Origin: Halogranum gelatinilyticum
Lineage (GTDB): Archaea; Halobacteriota; Halobacteria; Halobacteriales; Haloferacaceae
Assembly (NCBI RefSeq): GCF_900103715.1
Contig: NZ_FNHL01000004.1
Span: 62,001-126,000 of the forward strand
Length of the DNA: 64,000 nucleotides
Reading direction: 5' to 3'
The position numbers were made by a program, and so were the translations under genes. Shown here piece after piece: positions 28,533 through 37,106 of the stretch. Numbering within the stretch: the stretch's first letter is position 1; every line of letters begins with the position of its first letter. The notes beneath the pieces were generated by a model that was not told the origin of the DNA, did not search any database, and was given only the letters and a program-made list of their open reading frames with translations.

Positions 28533-28781
28533 CTACAACTCTGACGCATCGACGCTCCCAGATAGATATCCAAGTCCCTCGTCCGTAATTTCGTATTTTC
28601 CTCTCTCAACACGTCTCACAAGTCCTCTCTCGACGAACTCCGACAATCGTCTGTTCACGTGGGAGCGATTGAATCCAGCGTTGAACGCTATGACGGTGGG
28701 CGTTAACACCAGTTCAGAATCGCCCAACAGCTCCAGGATCTGGTCGTCGGTCGGTTTCATCCACTCCCCCCGTTTGCGCAT
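28533..28781 (-). CDS. PhiH1-repressor-like winged-helix regulator
   Basis: 82 residues matching the small haloarchaeal family named after the PhiH1 phage repressor: KPTDDQILELLGDSELVLTP, recognition helix NRSHVNRRLSEFVERGLVRRV, and wing KYEITDEGLGYLSG. ATG 28781 or 28760 (MKPTDDQ) are both possible; relatives usually start close to the second. Typical of mobile or integrated elements. Convergent with the small winged-helix gene at its 3' side. Confidence 0.78.
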   Translation of the reverse strand: MRKRGEWMKPTDDQILELLGDSELVLTPTVIAFNAGFNRSHVNRRLSEFVERGLVRRVERGKYEITDEGLGYLSGSVDASEL

Positions 28782-29058
28782 ACGAGAGCAAGTCAGAAGG
28801 ACCTGTTAACAGACCCGATATGTAGAACTGCAAGCACAAAATAGAACTATTTGAGCACTTCTTAGTGACTACCTTGAAGTACCCACCATGAGTTTCTCAA
28901 AGTAACGACTCACCGAATCACTTGGTCCTCTCAGAAAGGACCCGTGCTAGAACACGGATCCGGTGCGGTCAAAGGAACCTCAACCGCATGCAACCGAACA
29001 CGCCACCAACTCAAAAAGGTCTCGTCGCACAATTATCCCTCACCACGGAGGAAACTGA

Positions 29059-29694
29059 ATGAGCGACGATGCCTCAGACGACGTCGCGACCCGCCTAAAT
29101 GAACTTGAGAACCGAGTCGACGAACTTGAACAGAAGACCGAACAACTCGAAGAGACAGTCGAAGCGCAAGCGGACATAATCGCCTCCCAACGCGAGCAAC
29201 TCGCGGAGTACCGCGACATCGTAGACGACATCGAGTCCACCCTCCACACCTCGAAAGACCACCGCAAGCACCTCCAACAGCGCGTCCACGCACTCGAAGA
29301 CGACCCCGAAACCGACGCCACAGACACTGCCTCCCCACTGCAGCAACTCATCAGACTCCCCTCGAAAGCCGCATCAAAACTCACAGCCAACCAAGAACGC
29401 GCACGCTTCATCGCACAGGACATCCGCGAGTACGCGAAGAAAGTTCCGGCTGGATTCGCGATCGACTCAACCACGGTCCGCAAGCTCCTGCAGGCCAAAG
29501 AAGGCCAGACGCCACACACTCAGACAGTCACGCGCGTCATGGACTTCCTCGATAGACTCGGCAAAGAGGACGTTCGCATCGTCAAACGCCGTGGGACCAA
29601 ACGCGTCGTCTTCTCCGAACACGCCGTCGGCGAACTCGCCGCGACGTCCACAACGTCACAAGCAATCACGGATGTTGTGATGGGGTGGAAGTAG
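29059..29694 (+). CDS. Coiled-coil protein with C-terminal winged-helix-like domain
   Basis: 211 residues. Residues 10-80 are an uninterrupted heptad pattern rich in Leu, Glu and Gln, predicting a coiled coil that would oligomerise the protein. After a short acidic linker, residues 115-200 look like a DNA-binding domain, with FAIDSTTVRKLLQAKEGQ as a possible helix-turn-helix and VKRRGTKRVVFSE as a wing. It resembles haloarchaeal plasmid-encoded proteins of unknown role. A clean GC-rich gene with GGAGG a few bases before the ATG. Confidence 0.66.
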   Translation: MSDDASDDVATRLNELENRVDELEQKTEQLEETVEAQADIIASQREQLAEYRDIVDDIESTLHTSKDHRKHLQQRVHALEDDPETDATDTASPLQQLIRLPSKAASKLTANQERARFIAQDIREYAKKVPAGFAIDSTTVRKLLQAKEGQTPHTQTVTRVMDFLDRLGKEDVRIVKRRGTKRVVFSEHAVGELAATSTTSQAITDVVMGWK

Positions 29695-29937
29695 AGACGC
29701 CGTGATACCAGGTCGGTAGTCCACACAACGGACACACCCACCCAAACCACCACGCGCTTGCTTGCACTAGTGTGAGCAGCAGCACTCGACAACACCCTTC
29801 TGGCTGTAGGAGTAGTAGACGACGAAGCAACGAGTTTGAGCAGAATGTCTATTCGGAGCGTATCACAACAGGTGTGATGAGCGTGAGAACAAACAGGGCT
29901 CTCAAACACATCCGTACGAGCGATTGCCCGGCACGAA

Positions 29938-30309
29938 CTACCGCAACCGCCAAACAAGCGACCGGATCTTGTACCCCAGCGAATTGTTCTGATACCCCCT
30001 CCAGCCGCTCATTCCGCCGAGGAGTGTCGATGCGTCATAGCCCTCTTCTCTGAGTATACTCGTCGCTCGCTTGGCGACCATTCCCATCTTACAAACGACC
30101 ACCACGTCTCTATCAGACGGAATTTCCCCGAACCTGGCGCGCAACGCCGACGCATCACCTCCACGAAGTTCATCGTACACAGGAATATTGTGACTCCGAT
30201 CGAGAGCACCTGACTCGTATGCCGATGTCGGACGAATGTCGAGGAGAAACGGCTCGTCTCCCGACGACCCGAGACGGTCGTCGAGTTCGTCCGGACGAAT
30301 ACTGCTCAT
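29938..30309 (-). CDS. Single-domain rhodanese-like protein
   Basis: A 123-residue rhodanese domain, probable sulfurtransferase. FLLDIRPTSAYESGAL and HNIPVYDEL are the typical CH2A/CH2B strands. The active-site loop begins with Cys in VVVCKMGMVAKRA (about residue 73), and LLGGMSGWRGY is the standard C-terminal motif. It stands alone. Sulfur acceptor unknown. Confidence 0.85.
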   Translation of the reverse strand: MSSIRPDELDDRLGSSGDEPFLLDIRPTSAYESGALDRSHNIPVYDELRGGDASALRARFGEIPSDRDVVVVCKMGMVAKRATSILREEGYDASTLLGGMSGWRGYQNNSLGYKIRSLVWRLR

Positions 30310-30642
30310 GGGTGTGGGATTGTGTCACCCACACAAAGCGGTGCTGTTCGCGCCCGTCGCATGGGCTCTTCTGGCCATCGACACAGCCACGACGGCGCGA
30401 TGACCGCCGAGCTCACAAACACATCACCCAGAGGCGGGCGACTGCGTCGACGCGTCGTCACCACTGAGTCGGCCTTCCATGTGAGAGCGTGTTCCTGTAT
30501 TCACCAGGTGACGTGCTCAGACTGGTCTGAGAACAACCATACCGAGGATGTCGACAGACGACTCTGCCCCCCATCACAATCGCGCCGGTCACAGACATCT
30601 CAACAGAGTAGCTTTTTGTGTCATATACACAGAGTTATCTGA
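30310..30642. other. Intergenic region before the FAD oxidoreductase
   Basis: 333 bases with no plausible gene; the open frames here are out-of-frame GC artefacts. It contains the divergent promoters of the rhodanese and oxidoreductase genes; TTTTTGTGTCATATACAC (30613-30630) is a plausible TATA region about 20 bases before the GTG at 30643. Confidence 0.4.
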
Positions 30643-31983
30643 GTGACGCTGGCGAATCTCAATCAGTACAATCCAGGCCAAACACAGCCTGTTGGATGTC
30701 GAGCCATCGTCGTCGGTGGCAGCATGGCGGGGCTCTGTGCAGCACGAGTTCTTCGAGATTCATTCGATGAAGTTGTCGTCCTCGATCGCGACGAGTTTCC
30801 GAGGAAGCCACAGAGGCGCGATGGGGCACCACAAACCAGCCAGCCACATGCGATGCTCGAAGCTGGTCGAGCCACTCTCGAAGACTTCTTTCCAGGATTC
30901 ACTGAGGCCGTGCAGTCCGCTGGGGGCCTGCTGCTTGAGGTCGGTGAGGACATCGTGTGGTACGACAAAGGAGCCCCTGTCGCGGAACCTGCCGCTGACC
31001 TCCCGGCACTCTACGCCAGCAGACCGCTTTTCGAACACGTTGTACGCGAGCAGATTCGAGAGTTCAACGAGATTCAGTTGCGAGGAGACTGTCACTTCCG
31101 TGAGTACGAGTACGATAGCGACGACGAACAGGTGACTGGAGTGTGCTATCGGGACGAAGCGGGAACCGAGAGAACACTCGATGCAGCACTCATCGTCGAC
31201 GCAACCGGTCGGAACAGTCGGACTCCGAAATGGCTCGAGGCACACGGCTACCCAGTGCCCGATGTCGACGAAGTTGAAGTAGACGTCACCTACAGCACTG
31301 TGCGCATCGACCGGCCCTCGGACATTCACCGGGGTGTCCTCATCGCACCTGAAGTCCATCGCCCACGGGGGGCAGCCATGCTTCCCGTTGAGGGCGACCG
31401 TTGGGAAGTACTGCTCCAAGGAATGCATGGAGAACGAGCACCGGACGATCGCGAGACATTTATGCAGTGGGCCGAGCAGCTACCACTCGACGAAATCGGC
31501 CAGCGACTTCGCCAGCACGAGTGGGTCTCGGACATCCAACAGTATCCATTCCCTGGAAGTATCCGTCGGCACTACGAAGCCATCGAACGGTTTCCCGAGG
31601 GGCTCGTCGTCACCGGCGACGCCCTTGCGAGTTTTAACCCCGTCTATGGCCAAGGAATGTCTGTTGCTGCACTGGATGCACTCGTGCTGCATCATGAACT
31701 CGTCAATGGACTCGATGGACTTGGTCCACGGTTCTTCGAACGCACGAACAAGACAATCGATGAAGCGTGGACGGTCGCCGTCGGAAACGACTTCAGCTTC
31801 GACGAAACAACAGGGCCCAAACCGTTCGGAACTGACCTGCTTAACCGATACGTCAACAGACTCATCCGTCGTGCACACGACGATAGCGAGTTATCTGCAG
31901 CGTTCTTCCGCGTCCTTCGTCTAGAGAAATCTACCACCAGTTTGGCTCACCCAAGTGTTGTCTGGCGAGTCTTTCGCCCATAG
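30643..31983 (+). CDS. FAD-dependent oxidoreductase (hydroxylase/geranylgeranyl-reductase-like)
   Basis: A 446-residue flavoprotein. The dinucleotide-binding motif AIVVGGSMAGLCAARVL lies at about residues 21-37, DATGRNSRTPKWL near 195, and the second FAD motif VVTGDALASFNPVYGQGMS near 325. This combination is found in FAD monooxygenases and the geranylgeranyl-reductase/tryptophan-halogenase superfamily; I cannot choose a substrate. The start is GTG 30643; the first 18 residues precede the Rossmann strand and the real start could be slightly later. Confidence 0.8.
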   Translation: MTLANLNQYNPGQTQPVGCRAIVVGGSMAGLCAARVLRDSFDEVVVLDRDEFPRKPQRRDGAPQTSQPHAMLEAGRATLEDFFPGFTEAVQSAGGLLLEVGEDIVWYDKGAPVAEPAADLPALYASRPLFEHVVREQIREFNEIQLRGDCHFREYEYDSDDEQVTGVCYRDEAGTERTLDAALIVDATGRNSRTPKWLEAHGYPVPDVDEVEVDVTYSTVRIDRPSDIHRGVLIAPEVHRPRGAAMLPVEGDRWEVLLQGMHGERAPDDRETFMQWAEQLPLDEIGQRLRQHEWVSDIQQYPFPGSIRRHYEAIERFPEGLVVTGDALASFNPVYGQGMSVAALDALVLHHELVNGLDGLGPRFFERTNKTIDEAWTVAVGNDFSFDETTGPKPFGTDLLNRYVNRLIRRAHDDSELSAAFFRVLRLEKSTTSLAHPSVVWRVFRP

Positions 31984-32002
31984 TGTGTACGAAAGAAGAG
32001 AT

Positions 32003-32311
32003 ATGACGATTTACCAGACCATCATTCGTCGTGCGCGCTCTGGTGGCCTAGCGTCGGCCGCTGGCCCTTTCAAAATGCAAGGCCTGTGTGACGAAGGGGC
32101 GCACAACGCTGCGTGGGACGACGTCGAGTTCGAGACGCGCTACCGGTCACATCTCGCCGACGACGCCGATGCACAGCAAGCAATGGACGAACTCACAGAC
32201 CGTCTCCGTGGCGGTGAACAACTGGCATTAGTCTGTTTCGAGAATACGAACCAGAAACGCTGTCACCGGACGCTGCTTCGAGCGGTTCTCATCGAACAGC
32301 TGGAGCCGTAG
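32003..32311 (+). CDS. DUF488-like small protein
   Basis: About 102 residues ending with LALVCFENTNQKRCHRTLL, matching the DUF488 C-terminal signature CFE...CHR with its conserved Cys and His. Family members are small proteins of unknown function. I begin at ATG 32003 (MTIYQTIIRRA) rather than 31955, which overlaps the oxidoreductase gene. Confidence 0.7.
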   Translation: MTIYQTIIRRARSGGLASAAGPFKMQGLCDEGAHNAAWDDVEFETRYRSHLADDADAQQAMDELTDRLRGGEQLALVCFENTNQKRCHRTLLRAVLIEQLEP

Positions 32312-32386
32312 TGGAAACCCACCAGTACCTTCGAAGAGAGTGCCGCAGGGAACAACCATACTCTTAGCTAACCTACACAACTCACG

Positions 32387-32833
32387 ATGTACACCACCAT
32401 CCTGGTCCCCACCGACGGCAGTGAAACGGCCAGTCGTGCCGTCGACCACGCCATCGACCTCGCCAAGCAATACGGCGCAACAGTCCACGCCCTCTCGGTT
32501 GTCGACGTGAGTGAACTCGGTCTTCGAACACCCACAGAGATCGACCCAGCACGACTCCGCCAGCCTCTCCGAGATCGCGCACAGAGCGCGGTGGATGCCG
32601 TCGCACGAGTCGGAAAGAAAGCCGGCATTGACGTCACCAAAGCTATCAGAGTTGGCGTCACACACGAGGTCGTTACCGACTACGTCATCGACAACGACAT
32701 CGATCTCGTCGTCATGGGTACACACGGCCGGCGTGGTCTCCCACACGCATTTCTCGGGAGCGTCACCGAGCGCGTCATCCGGACGTCAAATGTCCCAATA
32801 CTCGTCGTTCACCCGCTCGATGACTCACCGTAG
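32387..32833 (+). CDS. Universal stress protein (UspA family)
   Basis: A 148-residue single Usp domain. The N-terminus TILVPTDGSETASRAVDHA and the ATP-binding motif GTHGRRGLPHAFLGSVTERV (residues 115-134) fit the ATP-binding branch. It ends VPILVVHP as usual. It overlaps the following gene by 14 bases, suggesting co-expression. Confidence 0.93.
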   Translation: MYTTILVPTDGSETASRAVDHAIDLAKQYGATVHALSVVDVSELGLRTPTEIDPARLRQPLRDRAQSAVDAVARVGKKAGIDVTKAIRVGVTHEVVTDYVIDNDIDLVVMGTHGRRGLPHAFLGSVTERVIRTSNVPILVVHPLDDSP

Positions 32834-33338
32834 CGACGGTCGACGGAAACAGAAAGTCGACGCCACGGTCAGCAACGCGTACAAGGCAACTGGTGATTTC
32901 GAGACGTGGAACGCCTGGGCACAGCTCACGCTTGGACAGATGCTGTTCGATGATCTGTACATCCAACGGCACTGTTTCGATTACCTCGAGTCGGGTGAGC
33001 GGGCAGTGTTCGATAGCATACTCACAGAACGCCGCCCGGGAGCGGAAGCTCCTTTCGTCGCCGACGCAGGTCGGATGTTCGAGGCCACCTCGGACGCGCT
33101 CAATGACTACGCTGCCGGTGAGGTTTCGGCCGACACCGCAGCAGGGGCCATCCGTGCCGAACTGCGTGACGCCGAGTGGCTCCCCAAACACGTCTACAAC
33201 TGGGGGAGCGAGGACGCCCGCCACGTTGACTTCAGCGACCCGGCACTCGTCGAAGCGTTCATCACGTGGGGGAAAACTGAGTCACCGGACCACCTTCGTG
33301 AGCAACTCTTCGACTTCCAACTCCCCAAATCTGCGTAG
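32820..33338 (+). CDS. Conserved haloarchaeal protein, function unknown
   Basis: 172 residues, cytoplasmic, mostly helical by composition. ATG 32820 overlaps the end of the Usp gene by 14 bases. Aromatic-rich stretches such as WNAWAQLTLGQMLFDDLY and WLPKHVYNWGSEDARHVDF stand out, but no catalytic motif or domain is recognised. Coupling to the stress protein suggests a shared condition of expression only. Confidence 0.6.
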   Translation: MTHRSDGRRKQKVDATVSNAYKATGDFETWNAWAQLTLGQMLFDDLYIQRHCFDYLESGERAVFDSILTERRPGAEAPFVADAGRMFEATSDALNDYAAGEVSADTAAGAIRAELRDAEWLPKHVYNWGSEDARHVDFSDPALVEAFITWGKTESPDHLREQLFDFQLPKSA

Positions 33339-33650
33339 GTTACTGACGATATTTTTACAGAGTTTCTCTCGGAATACATTGGCCTCTCTTTCGAAATTGA
33401 GTGATTGTGGTAGCACACGTTCTTGGAGTCAACTCACACACCGGGTTTGACCTCCCCCGGTTTTCTGAGAACAGACGAAACGTACTCTCTCAGAAAGACC
33501 GTACAATCGGCTTCGGAACTCCGGTGTGTCTCATCTGCCACAGTATATGTACAAAGCAACACCAACAAAATATCGGATATTCTAGAAATTTTCACAACAC
33601 TTTCAAAACCGGAATCTTTGCCTCACAGTACAGCCCTCACACTTGTAGGA
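33339..33650. other. Intergenic region containing the left part of duplication copy A
   Basis: 312 bases without a gene. From 33467 on it is similar to 35495-35680, the leader of the second copy, so the duplicated unit includes its own promoter region. Confidence 0.55.
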
Positions 33651-34142
33651 ATGGTTGGCATCGAAGACCTCGACTCGAAGTCCAAAGACATCATCTGGGC
33701 ACTCTCTCAGATGGGTGGCAAAGCAAACACGAGTGAAATCCGCCGGTATACAGATATCGACAACACGACCATCATCAATTACCGGTTGAAGGGAAAGCTC
33801 GGGCCAGACCAGTTTGGGCTTGTCGAGACAGAGCAACCCCCAATGGGAGATGGCCCACTCCCAGCGAAGATCGCGACGCTCACTGACGCGGGTCACGAAT
33901 TCGCAGACGAACTGTATTCGCAATCTGTGACCGACGCCGAATCGCTCGTCAAGGAAATCGAGCGGTTGCAAAACCGCGTCGACGATCTCGAGTCAGAACT
34001 CCAGGCGGGCGAAACCAACAGCGAGCCGGACGATGTCGATGAGCGGATTGACACGATTTGGAACGCGACAATCGCAATCCGTGACTACCTTATCGAAGAA
34101 CACGACGCTAATCTCGAACAGTACCATCCACGGAATCGGTGA
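33467..34142 (+). repeat. Direct duplication, copy A (regulator gene plus leader)
   Basis: This segment and 35495-36172 are diverged direct copies. The leader part shares GAGAACAGACGAAACGTACT and GGAACTCCGGTGTGTCTCAT. The coding parts differ at about 10 of 163 residues. The copies flank a two-gene minus-strand module at 34185-35191. Confidence 0.85.
33651..34142 (+). CDS. Winged-helix protein with C-terminal coiled coil (copy A)
   Basis: 163 residues. Residues 8-75 form a winged helix (DIIWALSQMGGKANTSEIRR, then DNTTIINYRLKGKL as recognition helix). LTDAGHEFADEL ends that domain, and residues 97-120 form a short coiled coil (ESLVKEIERLQNRVDDLESE). A probable transcription regulator dimerising through the coil. 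ATG 33651 is at the same position relative to the domain as in the second copy at 35681. Confidence 0.75.
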   Translation: MVGIEDLDSKSKDIIWALSQMGGKANTSEIRRYTDIDNTTIINYRLKGKLGPDQFGLVETEQPPMGDGPLPAKIATLTDAGHEFADELYSQSVTDAESLVKEIERLQNRVDDLESELQAGETNSEPDDVDERIDTIWNATIAIRDYLIEEHDANLEQYHPRNR

Positions 34143-34184
34143 GAGACAGAACTTGGCGCTTGCGCGCTCGCTCAACGAAAACGA

Positions 34185-34688
34185 CTATTTCCGAATCTGG
34201 TCTTCGAGCAGGTCAAGCAACTCCCAGAGGGCACTAGCTGGTGTCCGGGCATCAAGACTGGCTGGTGAGTACTCGTATTTCGCGTCTGATGTGGGTCGTT
34301 CTTGGAAGTGAAACCATCCCTCAACGTGTGGATTGGGTTCATTATGAAACCCACAGTCGTAGCTACTGGACTCGCTGTAGTGCAATTTGAACATAGCCTC
34401 GAAGTGAGTTCGCGGTCCAGCAGTCGTCTGATCTGCGGGGTCTGGACGAGAATCGCTTTCGGTGACAGTTGGTGAGGGGTACCACACGAGTCGAAGCGTC
34501 GCGGTTTCAGCGTCACGTCCGAAGTACGTCGGAGAAACTGCCGCACCCACTTCGGCATACGCACCGTCTGGCTCGCCCCACGCAGCCTCGATAGCAGGGT
34601 GTTGCTCGAGCTGCTGGCGAAGCTGGCGAAGAATACGGTGACGCTCAGCACCTGGCTCACGACTACCAGACGGTGGTTCGTCGGTCAT
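34185..34688 (-). CDS. Partner of DUF7342-type regulator, unknown function
   Basis: 167 residues. The core has ATLRLVWYPSPT, FEAMFKLHYSESSSYDCGFH and NPHVEGWFHFQER, a conserved His-rich pattern of a small haloarchaeal family regularly found beside DUF7342 regulators. The ATG at 34688 overlaps the stop of that regulator by four bases, so the two are co-translated. The layout (small regulator plus small partner, flanked by repeats) fits a toxin-antitoxin-like pair, which is inference; no nuclease motif is evident. Confidence 0.6.
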   Translation of the reverse strand: MTDEPPSGSREPGAERHRILRQLRQQLEQHPAIEAAWGEPDGAYAEVGAAVSPTYFGRDAETATLRLVWYPSPTVTESDSRPDPADQTTAGPRTHFEAMFKLHYSESSSYDCGFHNEPNPHVEGWFHFQERPTSDAKYEYSPASLDARTPASALWELLDLLEDQIRK

Positions 34689-35191
34689 GCCGACGCTGGG
34701 CGTGACGAACTGTAAGTGTCGTAGTGTTCGAGTGCGTCCCGCACTACTGACAGCCGATACTGTGCGTACTCCCAATCGGAGACCGCTTCGAGACGCTCTC
34801 GTGCTTCTTCCGGAGAGAGACTAGCCGTTGCAATAGACGTTCTGAGTGCAGTTGGTGACTCGACATCATACGTGGTTGAAAACGACGCCAATTCTTCTTG
34901 GAGTTCAACTGCTTGCGTAGCGAGTTGGTCTTCGGTATTTGTGTGGATGAGTTCGCGAATATCTTGTGAACGCGTGTAGATTGCATCAGGACTGTACCCA
35001 GTGCCACGGTCAGTCGTGGTTGTTGTGAGTACACCGAGTTCAGCCAGTCGTGAGAGATGACTCCGGGCGGTATTCTCCGAAACGTGCGCTTCCTCAGCAA
35101 TCCAGACAGCGGTACGTGGCGTTGAGAGTGTAAGAGCGACGCTCTTCACCCGGTCAAATGCAGATGTTTGTTCAACCCAAGTCTCGCTCAT
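34685..35191 (-). CDS. DUF7342-type winged-helix transcription regulator
   Basis: 168 residues beginning MSETWVEQTSAFDRVKSVALTL. The ArsR-like helix-turn-helix is WIAEEAHVSENTARSHLSRLAELGVL (about residues 31-56), then a helical domain with YDVESPTALR and WEYAQYRLSVVRDALEHYD. This is the layout of haloarchaeal DUF7342 proteins. It leads a two-gene unit on the minus strand between the duplicated regulator genes and probably autoregulates it. Confidence 0.78.
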   Translation of the reverse strand: MSETWVEQTSAFDRVKSVALTLSTPRTAVWIAEEAHVSENTARSHLSRLAELGVLTTTTTDRGTGYSPDAIYTRSQDIRELIHTNTEDQLATQAVELQEELASFSTTYDVESPTALRTSIATASLSPEEARERLEAVSDWEYAQYRLSVVRDALEHYDTYSSSRPASA

Positions 35192-35680
35192 GTGATTGAC
35201 TTTGAACTCGAAAGCAATAGTTCTATCTCTGGCTCAAGTTATGGGATAGAATCGACATCCACGATAACGAGACAATCAATCTTCGTAACCAATCTCTACG
35301 CTGGGAACTGCCTCTAGAGCAAGGACTAGGGGCCAGCACCTGCAAAGCGATAGCGGACCTGATAGAAGAAACACACCACTCTTCCGGAACTCTCAGAAAG
35401 TGGATTTCGTGAGTAATCGAACGGTAGAGGAGCTGAAGCGCACGTTCCACCGTTAGCAACAAGATTTTGGAACAGATTCTCGCCCGTTGGATGGGAGAAC
35501 AGACGAAACGTACTCTCTCTGAGAGACTGTACGAGTGGCTCCGGAACTCCGGTGTGTCTCATCGCCCATTTCGTGTGTACAAAACACCATCGCCATGGGG
35601 TGTCTATTCTTCTAGAAATCCACCCTACACCTTCCAAATCGGAAGCTTTGCGTCCTAATACGGCCCTCACTTACCTAAGA
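35192..35680. other. Intergenic region with promoter of the DUF7342 pair and leader of copy B
   Basis: 489 bases without a convincing gene. The left part holds the promoter of the minus-strand DUF7342 pair. From 35495 it repeats the leader of copy A. An open frame on the minus strand (35326-35670) has no recognisable product. Confidence 0.45.
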
Positions 35681-36172
35681 ATGGTCGGTCTCGGAGATCT
35701 CGATTCGAAGTCCAAAGACATCATCTGGGCACTCTCTCAGATGGGTGGCAAAGCAAACACGAGCGAAATCCGCCGGTATACAGACATCGACAACACGACA
35801 ATAATCAACTACCGGCTGAACGGCAAGCTCGGACCAGATCAGTTCGGACTCGTTGAGACAGAGCAGCCCCCAATGGGAGATGGCCCACTCCCAGCGAAGA
35901 TCGCGACGCTAACCGACGCCGGCCACGAATTCGCCGACGAACTGTATTCGCAGTCTGTGACCGACGCCGAATCGCTCGTCAAGGAAATCGAGCGGTTGCA
36001 AAAGCGCGTCGACGATCTCGAGTCAGAACTCCAGACGGGCGAAACCAACAGCGAGCGAAATGACGTCGACGAGCGGATTGACACGATTTGGAACGCGACA
36101 ATCGCAATCCGTGATTACCTCATTGAGGAACACGACGCTGATCTCGAACGGTACCATCCACGGAACCAGTGA
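35495..36172 (+). repeat. Direct duplication, copy B
   Basis: Second copy of the segment at 33467-34142, in the same orientation, about 2.03 kb downstream. See copy A for shared sequence. Confidence 0.85.
35681..36172 (+). CDS. Winged-helix protein with C-terminal coiled coil (copy B)
   Basis: 163 residues, about 94 percent identical to the protein at 33651-34142 by direct comparison (changes include Ile4/Leu, Glu5/Gly, Lys47/Asn). The helix-turn-helix and coil are unchanged, so both copies are expected to bind the same DNA and to form mixed dimers. Most nucleotide differences in the coding part are silent, implying purifying selection after duplication. Confidence 0.75.
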   Translation: MVGLGDLDSKSKDIIWALSQMGGKANTSEIRRYTDIDNTTIINYRLNGKLGPDQFGLVETEQPPMGDGPLPAKIATLTDAGHEFADELYSQSVTDAESLVKEIERLQKRVDDLESELQTGETNSERNDVDERIDTIWNATIAIRDYLIEEHDADLERYHPRNQ

Positions 36173-36256
36173 CCTGTAGCAAACACTGAACAAACTCCTC
36201 CCAGAAGGTGAGTGACCAACACATTTTCATTGTTGTGGGTACAACGTACATACAAC

Positions 36257-36559
36257 ATGAACACAAAACGAGTGAATTTTCGGCTTCCTGAGGAGCTAGT
36301 CACGCAAGCCGATATCGCCGCCAAAATAACGCACAAAAATCGCACAGAAGTGCTTATCGAGGCACTACGCCGGTACCTCGAGGAGATCGAATCCGAAGAA
36401 AAGTTTCGAGAAGCAGTTGTAGAACTCTACTTGAATGATCAAATCGAATTTGAGGCACTGGTAGACGTTATCGGGCGGCAAGATGCAGAGGCGGTCCGAG
36501 CCTCTAAGCAGGTACTTGACCGGGGGGAAGAGTTGGCAGACGAACTCGCAGGTCTCTGA
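36257..36559 (+). CDS. Ribbon-helix-helix (CopG-like) antitoxin candidate
   Basis: 100 residues. The N-terminus TKRVNFRLPEELVTQADIAA is a classic ribbon-helix-helix strand and first helix, followed by NRTEVLIEALRRYLEE. The acidic C-terminus would bind the toxin. ATG 36257 is chosen because it directly precedes the ribbon. Its stop is immediately followed by the ATG of the PIN-domain gene, the usual antitoxin-toxin order of VapBC. Confidence 0.82.
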   Translation: MNTKRVNFRLPEELVTQADIAAKITHKNRTEVLIEALRRYLEEIESEEKFREAVVELYLNDQIEFEALVDVIGRQDAEAVRASKQVLDRGEELADELAGL

Positions 36560-37048
36560 ATGATCGTTGTCGATACAAGTGCGTTCATCTCGCTTGCAGT
36601 TGGTGATGTTCTCCAGCAGACATTGACAGAGTTCAACGTATTGACTACACAGGTCGTCATCGAAGAGCTAGAACAAACAGCCGACTACGACGATCGCCAT
36701 GGACGTGCTGCGGCAGATGTACTGACTCTCGTTGATCACTTCGAAGTCACCACGACAGGCCCGACAGAATTGGAAACGAGCCGAATCGACGCTGGCGAAG
36801 CGAGTTGTGTAGTCGCAGTTCGGGAAACCGAGGCACCATTTTTCGTTACTGACGACTACCGTGCACTTCCTGAGTTACAGCGTCTAATCGATGCTGAAGT
36901 CGCACTGTCTCCCATCGTTCTCCGCGCCCTCGTCAAGCGGGGGGCACTCACAGATGATGAGGCAAGGAACATCCTTGGGGAAATCGCTGAGCAGAGAGAT
37001 TGGCTTGGTGCACCAATCTATCGGTACGCACGACAGTTGCTCGAGTGA
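36560..37048 (+). CDS. PIN-domain ribonuclease, VapC-like toxin candidate
   Basis: 162 residues. The four PIN acidic positions are visible: Asp in VVDTSAF (residue 5), Glu in VIEELEQ, Asp/Glu in DAGEASCV and Asp in VTDDYRAL. It would cleave RNA with Mg2+. It starts at the base after the antitoxin stop. At 162 residues it is somewhat longer than a minimal VapC, with a helical C-terminal extension. Confidence 0.85.
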   Translation: MIVVDTSAFISLAVGDVLQQTLTEFNVLTTQVVIEELEQTADYDDRHGRAAADVLTLVDHFEVTTTGPTELETSRIDAGEASCVVAVRETEAPFFVTDDYRALPELQRLIDAEVALSPIVLRALVKRGALTDDEARNILGEIAEQRDWLGAPIYRYARQLLE

Positions 37049-37106
37049 GTGTTGGAAGACAAGGTTAAGACCTCAAAAGTCGCGTGTGAAGCTGCCTGGC
37101 AAACGA

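Noticed and set aside
31480-31878. Antisense open frames in the FAD oxidoreductase gene
   Set aside because: The plus-strand frame contains both FAD motifs; the antisense frames have none.
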